From contig NZ_RRCM01000001.1 in the NCBI RefSeq assembly GCF_003862485.1, forward strand, positions 1,729,734 through 1,793,733: a DNA stretch of 64,000 bases, in the 5' to 3' direction. This DNA comes from Lachnoanaerobaculum orale. Lineage in GTDB: Bacteria > Bacillota > Clostridia > Lachnospirales > Lachnospiraceae. The translations under genes were made by a program, and so were the position numbers. Below are positions 18,053-27,681 of this stretch, piece by piece (the first letter of the stretch is position 1; the number at the start of each line of letters is the position of its first letter). The notes beneath the pieces were generated by a model, which was not told the origin of the DNA, made no database searches, and was given only the letters and a program-made list of their open reading frames with translations.

Positions 18053-19108
18053 TTACACCTCCAAGCTTTCAGATCCACCGTTTGTCTCGATAAATCTTCT
18101 TCTCAACTGTCCACAGGCACCATCAATATCTCTGCCCATCTCTCTTCTGACTGTGGCATTGACACCCTTTTTTTTCAAAAACTCTCTGAAAGCCTTTATT
18201 TTAAGCTTATCCGACTGCTTAAAATCCCTCTCTTTTATCGGATTTACAGGTATCAAATTGATGTGTATGTTTCTTCCGTTTACAAGTTTTACAAGTTTTT
18301 TTGCCTCCTCTATGTTGTCATTCACTCCCGCCACCAAAGAGTACTCATATGATACTCTTCTGCCTGTCTTTTTAAAGTAGTAATCACAGGCGGAAATAAC
18401 ATCTTTTAACGCGTATTTATTGGCTACAGGCATTATAGTCTTTCTTATCTCATCATTCGGTGCATGCAGCGACAGTGCCAATGTGATATTAAGTCCCTCA
18501 TCTGCAAGCTGCCTTATCTTCGGTACAATACCGCAGGTTGAAACTGTAATATTTCGTTGGCTGATATTTAACCCCATATCACTGCTTATAATCCTGACAA
18601 ATTTTACTATATTTTCATAGTTGTCCATAGGCTCTCCCGAACCCATCACCACTATATTTGATACTCTCTCTCCCAAAAGTCTTTGAATGCTGTACACCTG
18701 ATCAAGCATCTCACCTACAGTAAGATTTCTTACAAGTCCGTCCAGTGTGGAAGCACAAAACTTGCATCCCATTCTGCATCCCACCTGTGATGAAATACAT
18801 ACAGAGTTGCCGTGTTCATACTTCATTCTCACACTCTCTATAATATTTCCGTCAGACAGTGCAAACAAATACTTTCTTGTATCGTCTATCTTTGATTTAA
18901 AGACCTCCACCGGCTTAAGCTCTGTAAGTTTCGCCTCTGAATTCAGCCTTTCTCTGAACGCCTTTGAAAGATTCGTACACTCATCAAAGGACTCTATAAG
19001 TGACTTATGCATCCATTCAAACAACTGTTTTGCTCTGAATGCCGGTTCACCCATATCTTTTATGAAGGTCTTTAACTCATCCAAATCCATTGACTTTATA
19101 TCAGTCAT
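18053..19108 (-). CDS. rlmN: Dual-specificity 23S rRNA/tRNA adenine C2-methyltransferase
   Basis: This radical SAM enzyme methylates A2503 of 23S rRNA and A37 of some tRNAs. The 351-residue protein has the iron-sulfur CxxxCxxC motif in QVGCRMGCKFCAST and the SAM-binding GSGEPMDN segment. The catalytic cysteine near the end lies in DIDGACGQLR. The ATG at MTDIKS is supported by AGGAG five bases upstream; an in-frame TTG seven codons earlier is less likely. It overlaps the end of rsmB by eight bases. Confidence 0.96.
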   Translation of the reverse strand: MTDIKSMDLDELKTFIKDMGEPAFRAKQLFEWMHKSLIESFDECTNLSKAFRERLNSEAKLTELKPVEVFKSKIDDTRKYLFALSDGNIIESVRMKYEHGNSVCISSQVGCRMGCKFCASTLDGLVRNLTVGEMLDQVYSIQRLLGERVSNIVVMGSGEPMDNYENIVKFVRIISSDMGLNISQRNITVSTCGIVPKIRQLADEGLNITLALSLHAPNDEIRKTIMPVANKYALKDVISACDYYFKKTGRRVSYEYSLVAGVNDNIEEAKKLVKLVNGRNIHINLIPVNPIKERDFKQSDKLKIKAFREFLKKKGVNATVRREMGRDIDGACGQLRRRFIETNGGSESLEV

Positions 19109-20435
19109 TATCTCTCCTAAATACTGCAATGAAAAAACCGTCGCAGTCGTCTCTTCCGGGTATCAACTTAAGATACCCCTTCTTTAATTCCTCCGTATCA
19201 AAATGTTCAAGCAATTTGCCTGTCAGTCTGTCAGTCAGATCCACAGGCTTAAAATCACTGTGATTTTTCAAAAAATTTGACACGTTCTCTTCGTTTTCAG
19301 CCCTGTTTAATGTACAGGTTGAAAATATAAGTTCTCCACCCTTTTTTACATACTTTGATACATTATCAAGTATTTCTTTTTGTAAAGCGGAAAGCAATTC
19401 CGTTCCCTCAGGATCAAGTCTGTATTTTATATCAGGTTTCTTTCCTATAATACCTATACCGCTGCAGGGAAGGTCGGCCAATACCAAATCACTTTCTGCA
19501 AATCTTTCGTCAAATACTCTTGCATCCGCCACCACAGGATTTATATTTTTAAAGCCCTGTACTTTTACATTCTCTATTATCAAATTGACCTTATTTTCAC
19601 TGACGTCACAGGAATAAATCACAGCTTCACCGTCTGCTTTATCAGCCAGCAAAAAGCTCTTTCCTCCGGGCGCCGCACATACATCTACAGCCTTTTTTAT
19701 ATTATCAGGTATTATAAGCTTTGATATCATTGAGGATGAAACATCTGTAATATAACACTTCCCCGATTTTATTGCAGGAATATCATCCACTTTATCAAAT
19801 CCGCTTATATACAAAACAGAATCGTTAAGCTTTGAATTTTCAACCTTGATATTGCCATCTTCCAGTTCCTTAATCACATCAGTAACATCTGACTTTGATG
19901 TATTCACTCTTACGGATAAAGGTCTGTTTGAGAGAAAGTACTCCAAGGTTTTATCAAAATACTCACCGGTATTTTCTTTTATTATATCAAGTAAAAATTC
20001 GGGCATGGAGTACTTAATACCTATATCATCAAAACTTATAGATTCTTTTTCAGCGCTTATCTTTCTTAATATACCGTTTACAAAGCCTGTAAGTGCATTA
20101 AGCCTCCTTTGTTTTACAAGGTTTACGGCTTCATTTATTATTGCTCTGTCAGGTACTCTGTCCATATAAAGCATTTGATAAATTGCCATTCTCAGTATTT
20201 CTCTGATTACAGGCTTAACACGCTTGCCGTTATTATATTTTTTTATAATAAAATCAAGTTGCAACCTGTACTCCACAACTCCGTGAACCACCCTTGAAAA
20301 GAAGCCTCTGTCCGCCTTTGACAGATATGAATACTTTTCAAGTGCCATATCTATGACCTTGTGGCTGTACTCGCCTTCAACATCTATAAGCATCAGAGCT
20401 TCCAAAATAAGAGCCCTTATATTTGTTTTTTCCAT
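19101..20435 (-). CDS. rsmB: 16S rRNA (cytosine-967-C5)-methyltransferase
   Basis: It modifies C967 of 16S rRNA using SAM. The 444-residue protein has a NusB-like N-terminal RNA-binding domain (about 1-140) and a C-terminal Rossmann methyltransferase domain. Visible motifs are VDVCAAPGGKSFLLA (SAM loop), LADLPCSGIG with one catalytic Cys, and FSTCTLNRAENE with the second. It begins two bases after the zinc peptidase stop and overlaps rlmN by eight bases. Confidence 0.95.
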   Translation of the reverse strand: MEKTNIRALILEALMLIDVEGEYSHKVIDMALEKYSYLSKADRGFFSRVVHGVVEYRLQLDFIIKKYNNGKRVKPVIREILRMAIYQMLYMDRVPDRAIINEAVNLVKQRRLNALTGFVNGILRKISAEKESISFDDIGIKYSMPEFLLDIIKENTGEYFDKTLEYFLSNRPLSVRVNTSKSDVTDVIKELEDGNIKVENSKLNDSVLYISGFDKVDDIPAIKSGKCYITDVSSSMISKLIIPDNIKKAVDVCAAPGGKSFLLADKADGEAVIYSCDVSENKVNLIIENVKVQGFKNINPVVADARVFDERFAESDLVLADLPCSGIGIIGKKPDIKYRLDPEGTELLSALQKEILDNVSKYVKKGGELIFSTCTLNRAENEENVSNFLKNHSDFKPVDLTDRLTGKLLEHFDTEELKKGYLKLIPGRDDCDGFFIAVFRRDND

Positions 20436-20437
20436 TG

Positions 20438-21148
20438 TCAGTCTCTTCTTCCTCTACCGTTAAATAATAGCAAAAGTCTCAGTAACTGCAATACTCCCGA
20501 AGCTGCCGCCGCCACATATGTCATAGCTGCCGCAAAAAGCACCTTTCTTGCACTCTTATCTTCATTTGACGGTAATATATTGTTGCTTTGCAGCTCTATC
20601 AACGCTCTTCTTGAGGCGTCAAACTCTACAGGCAATGTTATTATCTGGAATATTACCGCAAGCAAAAACAGTCCTATTCCAAGCTGTATAAGTATATTTG
20701 ACATATTTCCGTAACCAAGTAATATACCTATAAATATCATAGGCCAAGACAGTCTGCTTCCCCAACTTGCTATAGGTACAAATGCACTTCTTAAGTTTAG
20801 CGGAACATAGCCTACATTGTCCTGTATGGCATGACCGCATTCATGTGCCGCCACAGCGATTGCAGCCACTGATGTTGAATTATAGATAACCTCACTGAGG
20901 CTGACTGTCTTATCTCTCGGATCATAGTGGTCTGTAAGTCTGCCTGATACCGGTCTTACTCCGACATCGTAGATTCCGTTTGCTCTAAGTATTCTCTCAG
21001 CCACCTCTCTTCCTGTAAGATTTGACTCCGATCTCACTCTCTCATACTTTGCAAATGTCGCCTTCATTCTCCATGAAGCAAGCAATGTGATTACCATTCC
21101 GATTATTACAAATATGTATGTTATATCAAAGCCGTAACCGTAGTACAT
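20438..21148 (-). CDS. Membrane zinc metallopeptidase (YugP-like)
   Basis: This 236-residue membrane protein of the neutral zinc metallopeptidase family 2 has the HExxH active-site motif in AAHECGHAIQ at about residue 110. A first hydrophobic segment at about 8-26 and two more at about 140-185 suggest that the catalytic part lies at the membrane. The third zinc ligand is probably in the FDASRRA region. The substrate is unknown in the family. AAGGAGG precedes the ATG. Its place between fmt and rsmB is common in Clostridia. Confidence 0.88.
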   Translation of the reverse strand: MYYGYGFDITYIFVIIGMVITLLASWRMKATFAKYERVRSESNLTGREVAERILRANGIYDVGVRPVSGRLTDHYDPRDKTVSLSEVIYNSTSVAAIAVAAHECGHAIQDNVGYVPLNLRSAFVPIASWGSRLSWPMIFIGILLGYGNMSNILIQLGIGLFLLAVIFQIITLPVEFDASRRALIELQSNNILPSNEDKSARKVLFAAAMTYVAAAASGVLQLLRLLLLFNGRGRRD

Positions 21149-21158
21149 AAGCCCCTCC

Positions 21159-22100
21159 TTATTTTCCTAATACATATCCCTGCTTTATCTCTCTGCCAAG
21201 CAAAAAGTCCTTTGCAGACATTCTTTTCTTACCTTCAAGTTGTAAAGACAGCACCTTTAAGACGCTGTTATTACATATTATAAAAATGTCTTTATTAAAG
21301 CTATATATTTTGCCGTAATTTTCGCTTAAATTTATATTTGGTAATTCCGATATATTTTCAGAAACCTTGACTTCCCAAATCTTTAATACCTTACCCTCAT
21401 ACTTTGTATATGCACTTGGCCAAGGATTCATTCCCCTTATAAGTCTTTCAATCTCTGTGGCGGATTTATTAAAGTCTATCTCGCCCATCTGTTTTGAAAT
21501 CATCTTTGCGTACTCTGTGGTCGCATTTCCCTGAGGTGTAGGGTTAATACTGTCAAAATTTGCTATAGTATCCACTATAGCCTCACCGCCAAGGATTGCC
21601 AACTTGTCAAAAAGCGATCCTCCGGTTTCATCATCTGCGATAGGCAGTTCATACTGCTTTAAGATATCTCCGGTATCAAGCCCTTCATCCATAAGCATTG
21701 TGCTAATACCGGTCTTTTTCTTACCGTCTATAATCGACCACTGTATAGGTGCCGCACCCCTGTACTCAGGCAAAAGTGATGCATGAATGTTGATACAACC
21801 AAGCCTCGGAATATCAAGTATTTCCTTAGGTAAAATCTTACCGTACGCCACCACCACAAAAAAATCGGCATTTTCAGACTTAAGTCTTTCAATCAACGCT
21901 TCATCTTTCATCTTTGAAGGGGTAAGCACCGGAATATTTAATTCCTGTGCCAGCTCCTTTACAGGTGTAGGGCTAAGTTCTCCTCTGTTTCTTTTCTTAT
22001 CCTCTCTTGTAAGTACCAGGCTGACATCATGTCCCGCTTCTACCAAGCTTTTAAGAGGCTGTAGTGAAAAATCGGGAGTTCCCATAAAAACTATTTTCAT
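21159..22100 (-). CDS. fmt: Methionyl-tRNA formyltransferase
   Basis: It formylates initiator Met-tRNA using 10-formyltetrahydrofolate. The 313-residue protein has the N-terminal formyltransferase fold with IVFMGTPDFS, the active-site SLLPEYRGAAPIQW and MDEGLDTGDIL motifs, and the C-terminal OB-like tRNA-binding domain. Its ATG overlaps the def stop (ATGA), so deformylase and formyltransferase are translationally coupled. The folate donor can be supplied through fhs in the same gene series. Confidence 0.96.
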   Translation of the reverse strand: MKIVFMGTPDFSLQPLKSLVEAGHDVSLVLTREDKKRNRGELSPTPVKELAQELNIPVLTPSKMKDEALIERLKSENADFFVVVAYGKILPKEILDIPRLGCINIHASLLPEYRGAAPIQWSIIDGKKKTGISTMLMDEGLDTGDILKQYELPIADDETGGSLFDKLAILGGEAIVDTIANFDSINPTPQGNATTEYAKMISKQMGEIDFNKSATEIERLIRGMNPWPSAYTKYEGKVLKIWEVKVSENISELPNINLSENYGKIYSFNKDIFIICNNSVLKVLSLQLEGKKRMSAKDFLLGREIKQGYVLGK

Positions 22101-22597
22101 TCTTCATCTTCCTCTTCTTCATACATTTTTTCAAGCTCCTCATTGTCTATAAGCTCACCCTCTACAAGGTCGACATACAGCTCTCCGTCAAGATGTGCGC
22201 ACTCATGACAGACAGCTCTTGCAAGCAATCCCTCTCCCTCTATGGTGTACTCATTCATATCAAGGTCAAATGCCTTTGCAACCACATGGTTAGGTCTTTT
22301 TACTATACCGCTCTTTCCCGGAACACTGAGACAACCCTCATATCCTACCTGCTCTCCGTCCTGCTCAAGAATAACAGGATTTATAAGAACATGTACATTT
22401 TCAGGTTCAGTCTCTATTACCACTATTCTCTTTAAAACACCTACCTGAGGAGCTGCAAGTCCTACACCGTTAGCCTCTCTCATTGTGTCAATCATATCTT
22501 CCACCAAAACTCTTGTTCTGTCGTTTACTTCTTTTACTTCTTTGCACTTCTTGTTTAAAACATTGTCTCCCATTACTCGTATTGCTCTTATTGCCAT
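22097..22597 (-). CDS. def: Peptide deformylase
   Basis: This iron or zinc enzyme removes the N-formyl group from new proteins. The 166-residue protein has all three family motifs: GVGLAAPQVG, EGCLSVPG with the metal-binding Cys, and HECAHLDG with HExxH. The ATG at MAIRAI is fixed by AAGGAG six bases upstream; the longer reading frame of eight more codons includes that site. The C-terminus is a strongly acidic tail of Glu and Asp. Confidence 0.96.
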   Translation of the reverse strand: MAIRAIRVMGDNVLNKKCKEVKEVNDRTRVLVEDMIDTMREANGVGLAAPQVGVLKRIVVIETEPENVHVLINPVILEQDGEQVGYEGCLSVPGKSGIVKRPNHVVAKAFDLDMNEYTIEGEGLLARAVCHECAHLDGELYVDLVEGELIDNEELEKMYEEEEDEE

Positions 22598-22607
22598 ATC
22601 TATCTCC

Positions 22608-24833
22608 TTAATTAAAGTCATATACCGCTCCTACATTCCTGTAAGAGACAAGACTTTCTTCTATTTTTTTTTGTATATCTAAAAGTATATCATAATTAGC
22701 ATTTTTTATGTATACCAGTTTTCTGTAATAGTCCTTTACCTTCACAACACTTGGATCTGTAGGGCCTATTATCACAGATTTTTTGAAAATATTGTCTGAT
22801 TTTAATGTATTAACTATAGCAGTTGCACATTTATTCAGTTCTTCCTCTCTTATACTGCTAATCATCACTGTAAGCATATGACAGACCGGAGGGTAACCTC
22901 CAAGTTTCCTGTAGGCAATCTCATTTTCAAAATATTTTTTATAGTCCTGCGCCGCCGCAGCCACTATCGCGTAGTTTTCAGGCTTATATGTCTGTATCAC
23001 GGCTTCACCGCTCTTTGCTCTGCCCGCCCTGCCTGCAGCCTGTGTAAGCAGCTCAAAAGTTCTCTGTGCACTGTTATAATTACTCACATACAGTGAGGTG
23101 TCTGCCGCCATTATTCCCACAAGCGTCACATTGTCAAAATCATGTCCTTTAACAATCATCTGTGTACCGATTAAAATATCCGCATCACCCCTTGCAAAAT
23201 CTCTTATCATATCATTTGCACTGTTCTTCTTTGAAACACTGTCCGTATCCATTCGTAAAACTTTAGCATTTGGAAATACTTCCCTTGTCATGGCTTCAAG
23301 CTTCTGTGTACCTGTTCCGAAGTTTGCAATATACCTTGAGCCGCAACTTGGACAAACCTTCGGCAAATCAATACTGTAGCCGCAGTAGTGACATACAAGT
23401 TTATTGTTGTTGTGCAAAGTCATAGTCACATCACAGTGCTTACATTTTATGGCTTCTCCACATGAGCGGCAGGATACGAAGCTTGAATATCCTCTTCTGT
23501 TCATAAAAAGCATTACCTGCTCATGTTTTCTTAATCTGTCTTCTATCAAGGTTTTCAACTTGTTGCTGAAAATGCTCCTGTTGCCCATTTTCAACTCATC
23601 TCTCATATCGACTACACTGACTTTAGGCAGTGTAGTATTTCTTGCCCTTTCTTTCAGCTCCAAAAGTTTTATCTCCCCCGTCACAGCCCTGTTATAAGTC
23701 TCAGGTGTCGGGGTCGCAGATGCCAAAAGCAGTGAAGCCCCTGCTATATTTGCAAGTTTGCCTGCCACATCTCTTACATTAAAAGTAGGCACATTCTCAT
23801 TTTTGTAGGCGGAGTCATGCTCTTCATCTATTACTATAAGCCCCAATCTTTTTACAGGGGCAAATATTGCCGACCTGGGACCTATTATCACATCGGCATC
23901 ACCGTTTTTTATTCTGTCAAACTGATAGAACCTCTCATTTTTTGAAAGCTTTGAATTGATTATGGCCACTCTGTCTTTAAAATGCTCAGCCATTCTAAGC
24001 ACAGTCTGATAAGTCAATGAAATCTCAGGTATAAGTACTATAGCCTGCAACCCCTTACTTATCACATATTTAATCATATTTATAAATACAAGAGTCTTAC
24101 CGCTGCCTGTAATACCGTGCAGCAGATAGGTATTTTTATTTCCGGAATCAAAGTCTTTTTTGAAAATATCTACTGCAAGCTTTTGCTCCTCATTTAAAAT
24201 ATATTCATTGGTCGCCTGTATCTCATTAAAATCTTCCACTCCCAAGGACTTAAGTATAGGCAAAAGCGGATTTGATTTTCTCTGTTTATTTCCTACCGTG
24301 ATATATCCCTCTTCTGCCATCCTCTTTATTGTGGCGGAATTTACTTTAAGCTCTTTATTTACATAACTTTGTGGCAGACTTTCAGTTTTCTTAAGCTCTT
24401 TTAAAAGCCTTACCCACGCAACTTTTCGCTTCTTTGTAAGTTCTTTAAGGATATCCTCTCCGATATCTTGATTTAAAAAAATTTCATTGGTTGTCTTTTC
24501 TTCCACATTTGACTTTACAGGCATTACAGTGGAAATAGCTTTATCAAAAGTCACACCGTATCTGTGCTTTATCCATATGGCCAGACGCAGAAGGTTTTCA
24601 TCTGTGCTAAGCTCTCCATTTTCTATATCCTTAATATATTTTAACTTGGATATATCTACATCACTTTCTTCTTTTATATCTATTATATAACCCTTTTTGG
24701 TCAATTTTCCAAATTCAATCAAAACAGGACAGCCCGGAGTAACCTTATCCCTCAAATTCATGGGGATAAGGTATGTAAACGGTCTGTCCACATTTGTATT
24801 TGCTACAATTATATCAGCGAATAAATTTTTCAT
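22608..24833 (-). CDS. priA: Primosomal protein N', replication restart helicase
   Basis: This DNA helicase reloads the replisome at stalled forks. The 741-residue protein has an N-terminal 3'BD domain, a winged helix at about 150-200, Walker A in LHGITGSGKTLVF and a DEEH box in VIDEEHDSAY. The zinc-binding insertion has paired Cys motifs (CRSCGEAIKCKHC, CHYCG, CPSCGS). The C-terminal helicase motif region TQAAGRAGRA is intact. The start overlaps the end of murF by 20 bases and has little ribosome binding site of its own. Confidence 0.96.
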   Translation of the reverse strand: MKNLFADIIVANTNVDRPFTYLIPMNLRDKVTPGCPVLIEFGKLTKKGYIIDIKEESDVDISKLKYIKDIENGELSTDENLLRLAIWIKHRYGVTFDKAISTVMPVKSNVEEKTTNEIFLNQDIGEDILKELTKKRKVAWVRLLKELKKTESLPQSYVNKELKVNSATIKRMAEEGYITVGNKQRKSNPLLPILKSLGVEDFNEIQATNEYILNEEQKLAVDIFKKDFDSGNKNTYLLHGITGSGKTLVFINMIKYVISKGLQAIVLIPEISLTYQTVLRMAEHFKDRVAIINSKLSKNERFYQFDRIKNGDADVIIGPRSAIFAPVKRLGLIVIDEEHDSAYKNENVPTFNVRDVAGKLANIAGASLLLASATPTPETYNRAVTGEIKLLELKERARNTTLPKVSVVDMRDELKMGNRSIFSNKLKTLIEDRLRKHEQVMLFMNRRGYSSFVSCRSCGEAIKCKHCDVTMTLHNNNKLVCHYCGYSIDLPKVCPSCGSRYIANFGTGTQKLEAMTREVFPNAKVLRMDTDSVSKKNSANDMIRDFARGDADILIGTQMIVKGHDFDNVTLVGIMAADTSLYVSNYNSAQRTFELLTQAAGRAGRAKSGEAVIQTYKPENYAIVAAAAQDYKKYFENEIAYRKLGGYPPVCHMLTVMISSIREEELNKCATAIVNTLKSDNIFKKSVIIGPTDPSVVKVKDYYRKLVYIKNANYDILLDIQKKIEESLVSYRNVGAVYDFN

Positions 24834-26187
24834 AATTTTTTATTTTGTCTACTACATCAAAAAGCCTCATACTGTTTGAACCCTTTAAAAGGCATACATC
24901 GCCTTCCTGTAAATATTCAAGCAGATAACTTTCCAGTTCTTCATTATTATCAAAACTTTTGTTGAATGTATTTAAACAGCCTGTAATCTCTTTTGCCAAA
25001 TCTCCCACGGCAAATACGGCATCAAGCTTAAGATTTTTTACTATAAACTCTCCAATCTCTTTATGAAGTTTGATTTCATCAACTCCGAGTTCTTTCATAT
25101 CCGCCAAAACCGCCAATTTTCTTTTTGCATCAAAGTCCTTTAATATAGAAAGCGACGCCTTCATAGAGTCGGGAGAAGCGTTGTAGGTGTCATCTATCAC
25201 AGTGATATTCTTAAGCTTTAAAAGTTCCTGTCTGTGTGCGAAACCTCTAAAAGATGCCAGATGTCTGCTTGCAGATTCAAGGTCCAGATTATAGTGATCT
25301 GCTACAGCCAGCGCCGCAAGCGCATTTGATATCTGATGTTCGCCGAATACATTCAAAGCCACCTTTACACTTTTACCGCAGATATGTGCCACAAATTCAG
25401 GAAGTGCATTGTGAAATACAATATCGCTTGCATAATAATCACAATCCGTATTTCCCTTAGCACTGAAAAACTTATATATTATGCCCTCTTTTTTGGGAGG
25501 ATCACAAAGCATATCATTGTCGGCATTTAAAAACATCACACTGCCTGACTTCATTCCGTCAGTTATATGGAACTTTTCAGACCTTATATTCTCTCTTGTA
25601 TGAAGATTTTCAATATGTGCGGTGCCTATATTTGTGACTATGGCACAGTCACATTTGACTATTTTTGCGATACGCTCCATCTCACCGAACATACTCATTC
25701 CAAGTTCTATAACACCTATCTCTTCATCATTTATTCTGCTGATTGTGACAGGTACGCCAAGCTGTGAATTGAAATTGTTAGGAGTCTTAAATACCTTAAG
25801 ATCTGAGAGTGCAAGTGCCACCATCTCTCTTGTGGTTGTCTTTCCGACGCTTCCTGTTATTCCTACAAGCGGCAGTGAGAGTTTGCTTCTAAGATATATG
25901 CCCAGATCCTGCAATGCCTTTGTAGTATTCTCTACAAGTACTATATTAAAGTCGGGTTTTAAGAAAATATCTTTTCTTGAGCTTATCGCCACTTTGCATC
26001 CGGCAGTATATACAGCTTCCAAAAATTTATGCGCATCGTTTCTTTCACCCACTACAGGTACAAAGAGGCTGTTTTTATTTGCCTCTCTTGAGTCGATCAC
26101 AATATTTGAAAATACGGCATCTTCACTTCCTGAGATAAGAACTCCGCCTGTCGCAGCTATAAGCTCTCTTACACTAGTTTTTTTCAT
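24814..26187 (-). CDS. murF: UDP-N-acetylmuramoyl-tripeptide-D-alanyl-D-alanine ligase
   Basis: It adds D-Ala-D-Ala to the UDP-MurNAc-tripeptide, the last cytoplasmic step of peptidoglycan precursor synthesis. The 457-residue protein has an N-terminal uridine-binding domain, the central ATP loop GITGSVGKTTTREM, and a C-terminal ligase domain with IDDTYNASPDSMKA. The ATG is preceded by GGAGAAGATGA and overlaps murE by 14 bases. Confidence 0.96.
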   Translation of the reverse strand: MKKTSVRELIAATGGVLISGSEDAVFSNIVIDSREANKNSLFVPVVGERNDAHKFLEAVYTAGCKVAISSRKDIFLKPDFNIVLVENTTKALQDLGIYLRSKLSLPLVGITGSVGKTTTREMVALALSDLKVFKTPNNFNSQLGVPVTISRINDEEIGVIELGMSMFGEMERIAKIVKCDCAIVTNIGTAHIENLHTRENIRSEKFHITDGMKSGSVMFLNADNDMLCDPPKKEGIIYKFFSAKGNTDCDYYASDIVFHNALPEFVAHICGKSVKVALNVFGEHQISNALAALAVADHYNLDLESASRHLASFRGFAHRQELLKLKNITVIDDTYNASPDSMKASLSILKDFDAKRKLAVLADMKELGVDEIKLHKEIGEFIVKNLKLDAVFAVGDLAKEITGCLNTFNKSFDNNEELESYLLEYLQEGDVCLLKGSNSMRLFDVVDKIKNYEKFIR

Positions 26188-27664
26188 TCATCTTCTCCAA
26201 GCATTCTTCTACAACTTCCCTGTCAAGGAAATGATGTCTCACCCCGTTTATCTCCTGATAGTCCTCATGTCCTTTACCTATTATCGCAATGATATCTCCC
26301 GGCTTAGAGTTTTCTATAGCGTAGAATATCGCTTCTTTTCTGTCGGGAATAGTGATATACTTTCCGCCTGTTGCAGATAATTTCTCAACAATATCCGCAA
26401 TAATGTCCTCTGTCTTTTCATATCTTGAGTTATCTGCTGTAACTACGGAAAAGTCCGCCATCTTTCCGCAGATTTCGCCCATTGAATATCTTCTGTCCTT
26501 AGACCTGTTTCCTCCTGAACCGAAGACTACTACAAGTCTCTTCGGCTTATACTGACGAAGTGTATTTATCAGACTTTCGGTACTTATTGCATTATGTGCA
26601 TAGTCAATAATTATCTTTATATCGTGTGATGAATATGCCACTTCCATTCTGCCGTTCACCTTGATATCTTTTAAGGCACTCTGTAATACCTTAGGCTCTA
26701 CCTTACAGATAATTGCGGCACTCAGTGCGGATAATGCATTGTATACATTAAACTCTCCGGGAATTCCTACAAGTATATCGCCAACGCTTTCTATACCGTA
26801 CTTATCCTTTATCACATCTGAGCAACTTATACAAAAGCTTGTACCTAAAAAGTCCTTATCTGAAATATAATTGATATGATTTATAACAAAATCTCCGGTC
26901 TTTCCGAACTTATACTTCTCATTTGATGTTGACTGCTTTAACACATAGTCTGAGTGTTCGTCATCTGCATTTACAATTGTCTTTTCACACTGTTTAAAGA
27001 AAAGCGATTTGTACATAAGATACTCTTCAAAGTCCTTATGCTCGTCAGGTCCTATATGGTCAGGTGAAATATTTGTAAAGATACCTATATGGAAGTTTAT
27101 TCCCTCTATTCTCTTTAACATTACAGCCTGTGAAGATACCTCCATCACCACATATTCACAGCCTGCATCCAAACATTCTTTAAAAGTCTTTTGTAATTCA
27201 TATGACTCAGGTGTTGTATTCAGTGTGCTTCTATGTATATCACCTATAGTTATACCGTTTGTACCTATAAGCCCTACCTTGGCATTTTGCTCCAAGAGTT
27301 TTTTCAACATATGAGATGATGTTGTCTTACCCTTTGTTCCCGTGATACCTATTATCTTCATCTTTTTTGAAGGGTGATTAAAGTATGCTGCTGAGAGTCT
27401 TGCAAGTGCGGCTCTTGTATTATCCACCTTTATAACACAGATATCATCTCTTTTTATATCCTTTTCCACTACCACAGCCTTGGCACCCAGCTTTACAATC
27501 TCATCTATTGCATCATGCGTATCAAAGTTTCTTCCCTTAATACATACAAATAAGCAATCCTTAACTACCTTTTTTGTGTTGAATACCAAATCTGAAAAAT
27601 TATCATCAAGTTCTCCCGATATTATATCAATATCAAGACCTTCCGTATTTTCTATAAGTTTCAT
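26174..27664 (-). CDS. murE: UDP-N-acetylmuramoyl-tripeptide synthetase
   Basis: It adds the third residue of the peptidoglycan stem peptide, normally meso-diaminopimelate or L-lysine. The 496-residue protein has the ATP loop GITGTKGKTTSSHM, the NISPDHIGPDEH region and IIDYAHNAIS. The amino-acid selectivity site that reads DNPR in mDAP enzymes reads DNSR here; the Arg is kept, so meso-diaminopimelate is the better guess. The ATG at MKLIEN has GGGAG upstream; a TTG four codons earlier overlaps that site. Confidence 0.93.
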   Translation of the reverse strand: MKLIENTEGLDIDIISGELDDNFSDLVFNTKKVVKDCLFVCIKGRNFDTHDAIDEIVKLGAKAVVVEKDIKRDDICVIKVDNTRAALARLSAAYFNHPSKKMKIIGITGTKGKTTSSHMLKKLLEQNAKVGLIGTNGITIGDIHRSTLNTTPESYELQKTFKECLDAGCEYVVMEVSSQAVMLKRIEGINFHIGIFTNISPDHIGPDEHKDFEEYLMYKSLFFKQCEKTIVNADDEHSDYVLKQSTSNEKYKFGKTGDFVINHINYISDKDFLGTSFCISCSDVIKDKYGIESVGDILVGIPGEFNVYNALSALSAAIICKVEPKVLQSALKDIKVNGRMEVAYSSHDIKIIIDYAHNAISTESLINTLRQYKPKRLVVVFGSGGNRSKDRRYSMGEICGKMADFSVVTADNSRYEKTEDIIADIVEKLSATGGKYITIPDRKEAIFYAIENSKPGDIIAIIGKGHEDYQEINGVRHHFLDREVVEECLEKMNEKN

Positions 27665-27681
27665 TTTTTCTCCCAAGTCCT

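Noticed and set aside
25622-26380. 252-codon plus-strand open frame across the murF/murE junction
   Set aside because: It is antisense to two clearly recognised peptidoglycan ligases and has no family features.
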